A stretch of 10,538 nucleotides of DNA, taken from assembly GCA_002937555.1 (NCBI GenBank), contig PTKB01000073.1, positions 1-10,538 of the forward strand, in the 5' to 3' direction. This DNA comes from Alphaproteobacteria bacterium MarineAlpha10_Bin2. GTDB taxonomy: Bacteria; Pseudomonadota; Alphaproteobacteria; UBA828. The notes beneath the pieces were generated by a model, which saw only the letters and a list, made by a program, of their open reading frames with translations, was not told the DNA's origin and ran no database searches. Positions 7,572 to 10,538 of the stretch are shown piece by piece; position 1 is the stretch's first letter, and the number at the start of each line of letters is the position of its first letter. Both the position numbers and the translations under genes were made by a program.

Positions 7572-8951
7572 TTATTCCGACGACAATCCAAACCATTTCT
7601 CGCTGACGTTCCGGTAGTGCGCTTCGGCATCGTAACGTTCGACCGGAAGCCCGAGCGCCTCCGCGGTCAATTCGCCGATGGTCGCTTTTACCCAATAGCT
7701 CGAGACCACTGCGTCGCGCTCCGCACTCACAAGATTGACCTGTGCGGCAAACACTTCCTGCTCCGCGTCGAGGACATCGAGGGTGGTGCGCAGGCCGACC
7801 AGGGTCTCCTGCTCGACGCCTTCCAAAGCCAACTCAGCGGCGCGCACTTGGGATTCGAAGGCGACGATCTGCGCCCGCGCGGTAATCAAAGCTTCCCAAG
7901 CGCGTGTGACCTCCTCGAAGATGGCGCGGCGCGCTTCTTCGAATTCGAGCCGGCGCTGGCTGGCGATTTGTTTGCTGCGCCGCACCGCCGAATGTTCCGC
8001 ACCGGATTGATAAAGCGGGACCGTGACGATCGCCGTGATCGACATGGAATCGAGTTCCTCGGTAAAGGAGGAAACATCGAATTGCCGGTCATAGGCGGCG
8101 CGCAGAGAGAGTTGCGGCAACAGATCCGAAACCGCCACATCGATATCGTCGCGTGCCGCCGATTCAGCGAAGTCGGCGCTGATAATTGTCGGGTTGGCGG
8201 TGCTGGCGGCTTGCAACGCATCGCGCTCGTTAGCCGGAACGCTTCCGAGGCGCGCCGGCCATTCGAGCCGCCCGGGCAAGTCGCCGATAAACTGACGATA
8301 TGTCGCGCGTGACGAGATCAGGTTCCCCTCGGCGCCGATGCGGTCGGCCCGCGCCTGGGCGACACGCGCTTGCGCTTGCGCCACATCGGTACGGGTAACT
8401 TCGCCAACCTCGAAACGATCTTTCGCCGCCTGATGTTGGCGCTCAACCACGCGCTCATTGTTGCGGTTGAACTCGACCACGGATTGATTGCGCAAGACAT
8501 CCATATAGGCGGTCACGGCATCCAACAGGACGCGTTGTTCGGTCTCGGCCAATCCCGCGCGCCCGGCATCGACCAAATTCTTGGCCGAGCGCGTTTCGGC
8601 TTCGGTGCGTCCGCCGCGGTAAAGCGGCTCGGTGATGCTTAAGGAAAACGAGCGTGGCTGCAGCGAGGCTTCGTCCGTGCTGGTGATTCCGCCGGTCACG
8701 GACGTCGTTTCGGTTTCGGAAAACCCTGCGTCGCCATCGATTTTCACGGTCGGGCGCCAGCCGGAAAGCGCGCTTGCCACGCCCTCGTCGGTGGCGCGGA
8801 GCGAGGCGCGCTCGGCCAACAGAGTGGGGTTGTTTTGATAAGCGCTCACCAGCGCTTCTTCAAGCGATTCGGCGAACGCGGCGGGCGACAGGAGGATCGC
8901 CGCCAAGGCGAAGCCGGCGCTGAACCCCGCAAGTTTTGTCTTGCTTCTCAA
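7572..8951 (-). CDS. tolC: TolC family outer-membrane efflux/secretion channel
   Basis: TolC proteins are trimeric outer-membrane channels spanning the periplasm as the exit duct for drug pumps and type I secretion. The 459-residue protein has a signal peptide (MRSKTKLAGF, a hydrophobic stretch, cleavage after AFA, about residue 27), then SLEEALVSAYQNNPTLLAER, the standard TolC opening. The two internal repeats of the family are visible: ITEPLYRGG (106-114) matches VTVPLYQSG (309-317), and GEVTRTDVAQAQARVAQA (183-200) matches GLRTTLDVLDAEQEVFAAQ (386-404). Long polar helices with little Cys fit the coiled alpha barrel. The only start that preserves the signal peptide is TTG at 8951, whose bases overlap the pcm stop as TTGA, so it is probably translationally coupled to pcm. 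No inner-membrane pump or membrane-fusion partner lies nearby, so the partner must be encoded elsewhere, as for general-purpose TolC. Confidence 0.95.
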   Translation of the reverse strand: MRSKTKLAGFSAGFALAAILLSPAAFAESLEEALVSAYQNNPTLLAERASLRATDEGVASALSGWRPTVKIDGDAGFSETETTSVTGGITSTDEASLQPRSFSLSITEPLYRGGRTEAETRSAKNLVDAGRAGLAETEQRVLLDAVTAYMDVLRNQSVVEFNRNNERVVERQHQAAKDRFEVGEVTRTDVAQAQARVAQARADRIGAEGNLISSRATYRQFIGDLPGRLEWPARLGSVPANERDALQAASTANPTIISADFAESAARDDIDVAVSDLLPQLSLRAAYDRQFDVSSFTEELDSMSITAIVTVPLYQSGAEHSAVRRSKQIASQRRLEFEEARRAIFEEVTRAWEALITARAQIVAFESQVRAAELALEGVEQETLVGLRTTLDVLDAEQEVFAAQVNLVSAERDAVVSSYWVKATIGELTAEALGLPVERYDAEAHYRNVSEKWFGLSSE

Positions 8952-9607
8952 AACTCGAATGCCGCTTCTGTCTTAATGCCGGGCATAGGCGGAACGGCGG
9001 CATCGAACAGCACCCGGTGGGAAATCTCGCCGCGCAGCTTGATCCACAGCGTTGCTCGGCCAATTGCCTCGCCGGCGCCGCGCACAACCGCAACCATGCG
9101 CCCGCCCTCGGCCAATTGTTCGATCAACGGCGGCGGCACGAACGGAACCCCGCCGTTCAACAAAATGACATCATAAGGACCTTGGCGCGAATAACCCTCG
9201 GCCACGCGGCCCGAAACGATAATGATATTATCGGCGCCAACCGCGCTGAGCGTCTGGCTCGCCTGATCGGCCAGCGCTGCATCCGGCTCCAACCCGACAA
9301 CCGTGCCGGCGAGGCGGCCCAAAACGGCGGATGAATAGCCGGTGCCGCAACAGACATCCAATGCCACGTCCTCATCGCTGACCGTCGCGGCTTGCAGGAG
9401 GCGCGCCAAAACCAGCGGTTCCATCAAATAGCGCCCCGGCGCCACCATCAGGTCTTCATCTATATAGGCCACGCCGGAAAGCTGTTTTGGCACGAAGCGT
9501 TCGCGCGGGATATCATCCATGGCGTCGATGAGACGCGGATTTGTCACCTTGTTGGTGCGCAGCTGGCATTCGACCATATTGTGCCGAACGGCGGCGAATT
9601 CGCTCAT
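8948..9607 (-). CDS. pcm: Protein-L-isoaspartate O-methyltransferase-like protein
   Basis: PCMT enzymes methylate isoaspartyl residues of aged proteins with S-adenosylmethionine so that they can revert to aspartate. The 219-residue protein shows the alphaproteobacterial N-terminus FAAVRHNMVECQLRTNKV (4-21), IPRERFVP (33-40), a Rossmann SAM site LDVCCGTGYSSAVL (83-96) and an acidic strand end GLEPD (105-109). Two points differ from classical Pcm: the usual first Gly of the GxGxG-type loop is Cys86, and the substrate-loop serine motif (TISAP-like) reads LMVAPGRYLMEP (53-64). It may therefore be a relative with another protein or small-molecule substrate. The ATG at 9607 fits the family start; an in-frame TTG at 9652 would overrun the promoter leader. 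It is the first gene of the run, and its TGA overlaps the tolC start. Confidence 0.9.
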   Translation of the reverse strand: MSEFAAVRHNMVECQLRTNKVTNPRLIDAMDDIPRERFVPKQLSGVAYIDEDLMVAPGRYLMEPLVLARLLQAATVSDEDVALDVCCGTGYSSAVLGRLAGTVVGLEPDAALADQASQTLSAVGADNIIIVSGRVAEGYSRQGPYDVILLNGGVPFVPPPLIEQLAEGGRMVAVVRGAGEAIGRATLWIKLRGEISHRVLFDAAVPPMPGIKTEAAFEF

Positions 9608-9683
9608 GGAAACCGTACCGTTATCACCGCTGCAGACCGGATTTCGGGCCAAAGGCGGATTCCTGAATCAAACACGGGCGCAT

Positions 9684-9711
9684 CTTATATCCGCGCCGCC
9701 ACGATTGACAA
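9684..9711 (-). promoter_or_regulatory. Sigma70-like promoter of the pcm-tolC run
   Basis: On the minus strand TTGTCA (9711-9706) is followed after 16 bases by TATAAG (9689-9684), a good housekeeping promoter match. Transcription would start near 9677, leaving a leader of about 70 bases before the pcm ATG at 9607. A GANTC site, the CcrM-type methylation sequence of alphaproteobacteria, lies just downstream at 9665-9669. Confidence 0.6.
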
Positions 9712-9764
9712 CGCAACGGCGAAAGGCCGCAGGCACCCAGCAGACCGGCGCCCCGCGCACTCGG

Positions 9765-9794
9765 TTGACCGGCGCCCATGGCATACCGTATATG
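9765..9794 (+). promoter_or_regulatory. Candidate promoter of the tRNA-Cys gene
   Basis: TTGACC (9765-9770) and TATATG (9789-9794) are 18 bases apart and point at the tRNA, with a start expected near 9801 and a leader of about 34 bases. A six-base inverted repeat, GCCCAT (9774-9779) and ATGGGC (9792-9797), overlaps the -10 element; whether it matters is unknown. This promoter is divergent from the pcm promoter. Confidence 0.5.
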
Positions 9795-9834
9795 GGCACC
9801 CAAAGGGGCGCCCGTCGCCCGACGCCGCGTCATC

Positions 9835-9908
9835 GGCCGGGTGGCAGAGTGGCTATGCGGAGGACTGCAAATCCTTTTATGCCGGTTCGATTCCGGCCCC
9901 GGCCTCCA
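9835..9908 (+). tRNA. tRNA-Cys (anticodon GCA)
   Basis: A full cloverleaf can be folded by hand. The acceptor stem GGCCGGG (9835-9841) pairs with CCCGGCC (9898-9904). The D stem is GCA/TGC (9844-9846, 9856-9858). The anticodon stem GAGGA/TCCTT (9860-9864, 9872-9876, closing G-T pair) holds the loop CTGCAAA with GCA at 9867-9869. The T stem GCCGG/CCGGC (9881-9885, 9893-9897) holds TTCGATT. The discriminator base is T at 9905, the known identity element of tRNA-Cys, and CCA is encoded (9906-9908). The gene is intact although it borders an integrated element. No intrinsic terminator follows; the AT-rich DNA begins at once. Confidence 0.96.
9881..9908 (+). other. Candidate attachment site (attL) in the 3' end of tRNA-Cys
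   Basis: Tyrosine recombinases often recombine in the T arm and 3' end of tRNA genes, keeping the tRNA whole. Here base composition changes from GC-rich to AT-rich just after the CCA and an integrase lies 116 bases further on, so the crossover most likely falls in the T arm to CCA stretch. The exact core cannot be set without the second copy (attR), which is outside the window. Confidence 0.45.
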
Positions 9909-10024
9909 GTTTCTACTTAGTTTTCAGTTGGTTATAAGGTATCATACAGTGATAAGTTAACTAGTGGTATAACAGTTGTCGTAATCTCGTCGTCAGATTT
10001 ACTTTATTTGTTCTCGTTTTGTGA
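9909..10024. other. AT-rich junction segment between tRNA-Cys and integrase, with nested inverted repeats
   Basis: No gene is seen in this strongly AT-rich stretch. It holds nested short inverted repeats: GTTATA (9931-9936) with TATAAC (9968-9973), inside them ATCA-tacag-TGAT (9941-9953), and a GTTAAC palindrome (9956-9961). In integrated elements this location commonly carries arm-type integrase or excisionase sites; that role here is inference. It would also be the 3' end of the integrase transcript, but no hairpin followed by a T run is evident. Confidence 0.35.
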
Positions 10025-10538
10025 TTATGACGCCCTCGACATCAATCCATCACGTTCCATAATTTCCTTGGCTTTCTTTCCTACCTCCTCCGGCACGAGG
10101 TGAGCATACTTTTGTGTCATCTGCGGCGTGGTGTGGCCCAGTAGCTGCTGAATCTCAAAAAGACCAACCTCGCCCGACTGCGCTAGCAGACTCGCATAGC
10201 TGTCCCGCAGAGAATGCGGGGTGAACTTGCCCTTCTTCGCGACCAGCCTTTCGTTGTCGTTTAGGCCAACCTTGTCGATAGCGGTCTGAATTGAATGCAA
10301 TGTGCTGACCGGCTGGTTCTTCACACGGTCAGACTGGAAAACATATTCCGATTCCCATTCGCCAGTTGGGCGATTGCGGTAGCGGCGCTGGAGGATTTCA
10401 GCACATTTCTCCGTCAGTTGGAGCGTTGCTTCACCGTGCTCCGAATCCTCAACCTTGGATCTCTCGATGCGAAGAAGGCCTTCGTTCTCCGAGAATTGTG
10501 ACCAGCGTAATGTCCGGATCTCAGATGGGCGGGCGCCT
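10025..10538 (-). CDS. Tyrosine recombinase/integrase, C-terminal catalytic domain (5' end beyond window)
   Basis: The open frame runs from the window edge to a TAA at 10025-10027, giving 170 visible residues with no start; a GTG at 10324 is internal. Numbered from the edge, the phage-integrase catalytic set is complete: R3 in GARPSEIRTLRW, K28 in the beta-hairpin SKVED, H108 and R111 in TPHSLRDSYASLLAQ, H135 in IQQLLGHTTPQMTQKY, and the nucleophile Y144. So the catalytic domain looks active. The missing part would be the core-binding and any arm-binding domains. It points toward tRNA-Cys, its stop 116 bases from the CCA, the usual position for an element inserted at a tRNA. Its codons (AAA, GAA, CTT, TCG mixed) and lower GC differ from the genes to the left, as expected for acquired DNA. 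The start, the element's class and its cargo are outside the window. Confidence 0.93.
   Translation of the reverse strand, partial: GARPSEIRTLRWSQFSENEGLLRIERSKVEDSEHGEATLQLTEKCAEILQRRYRNRPTGEWESEYVFQSDRVKNQPVSTLHSIQTAIDKVGLNDNERLVAKKGKFTPHSLRDSYASLLAQSGEVGLFEIQQLLGHTTPQMTQKYAHLVPEEVGKKAKEIMERDGLMSRAS

Noticed and set aside
9705..9710. Perfect plus-strand TTGACA as a -35 box
   Set aside because: No -10 like sequence occurs 15-19 bases downstream; it overlaps the minus-strand pcm -35 by near-palindromy.
9983..9999. AATCT-cgtcgtc-AGATT hairpin as integrase terminator
   Set aside because: Five weak pairs with a seven-base loop and no T run in the integrase direction.
1..10538. CRISPR array, insertion sequence, or defence/toxin-antitoxin system in the window
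   Set aside because: No regularly spaced repeats, transposase, or such gene pairs are visible; any cargo of the tRNA-Cys element lies outside.

Overview
The window is chromosomal DNA from a GC-rich alphaproteobacterium. The strongest evidence is the minus-strand order pcm - tolC - popZ - valS. PopZ (DUF2497) is an alphaproteobacterial cell-pole protein, and this neighbourhood recurs across that class. Genus cannot be set from the sequence alone.

All intact protein genes lie on the minus strand, so transcription runs right to left. From 9607 down to 300 there are seven tightly packed genes: a protein-L-isoaspartate O-methyltransferase-like protein, a TolC-type outer-membrane channel (TTG start inside the pcm stop, 4-base overlap), PopZ, valyl-tRNA synthetase, dihydroxy-acid dehydratase (ilvD), an M81/MlrC-like metallopeptidase-family protein that starts 4 bases after the ilvD stop, and a small VOC/glyoxalase-fold protein. 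A sigma70-like promoter sits ahead of pcm. The gaps are short (4 to 85 bases) and no clear intrinsic terminator was seen inside the run, so much of it may be co-transcribed; a 16-base palindrome against the popZ start is the one candidate internal control point. Functionally it joins housekeeping genes (envelope, pole organisation, tRNA charging, valine/isoleucine synthesis) to two enzymes of unknown substrate at the distal end.

At the far left (1-216) there is an N-terminal fragment on the minus strand whose frame appears broken twice at homopolymers; removing one base at each gives a continuous frame leaving the window.

At the right, a plus-strand tRNA-Cys(GCA) with encoded CCA and its own promoter is followed abruptly by AT-rich DNA and a tyrosine recombinase on the minus strand that is cut by the window edge. 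This is the classic junction of an element integrated at a tRNA 3' end. The cargo, where any undescribed system would most likely be, lies beyond position 10538 and cannot be seen here. The rest of the window is ordinary core chromosome.
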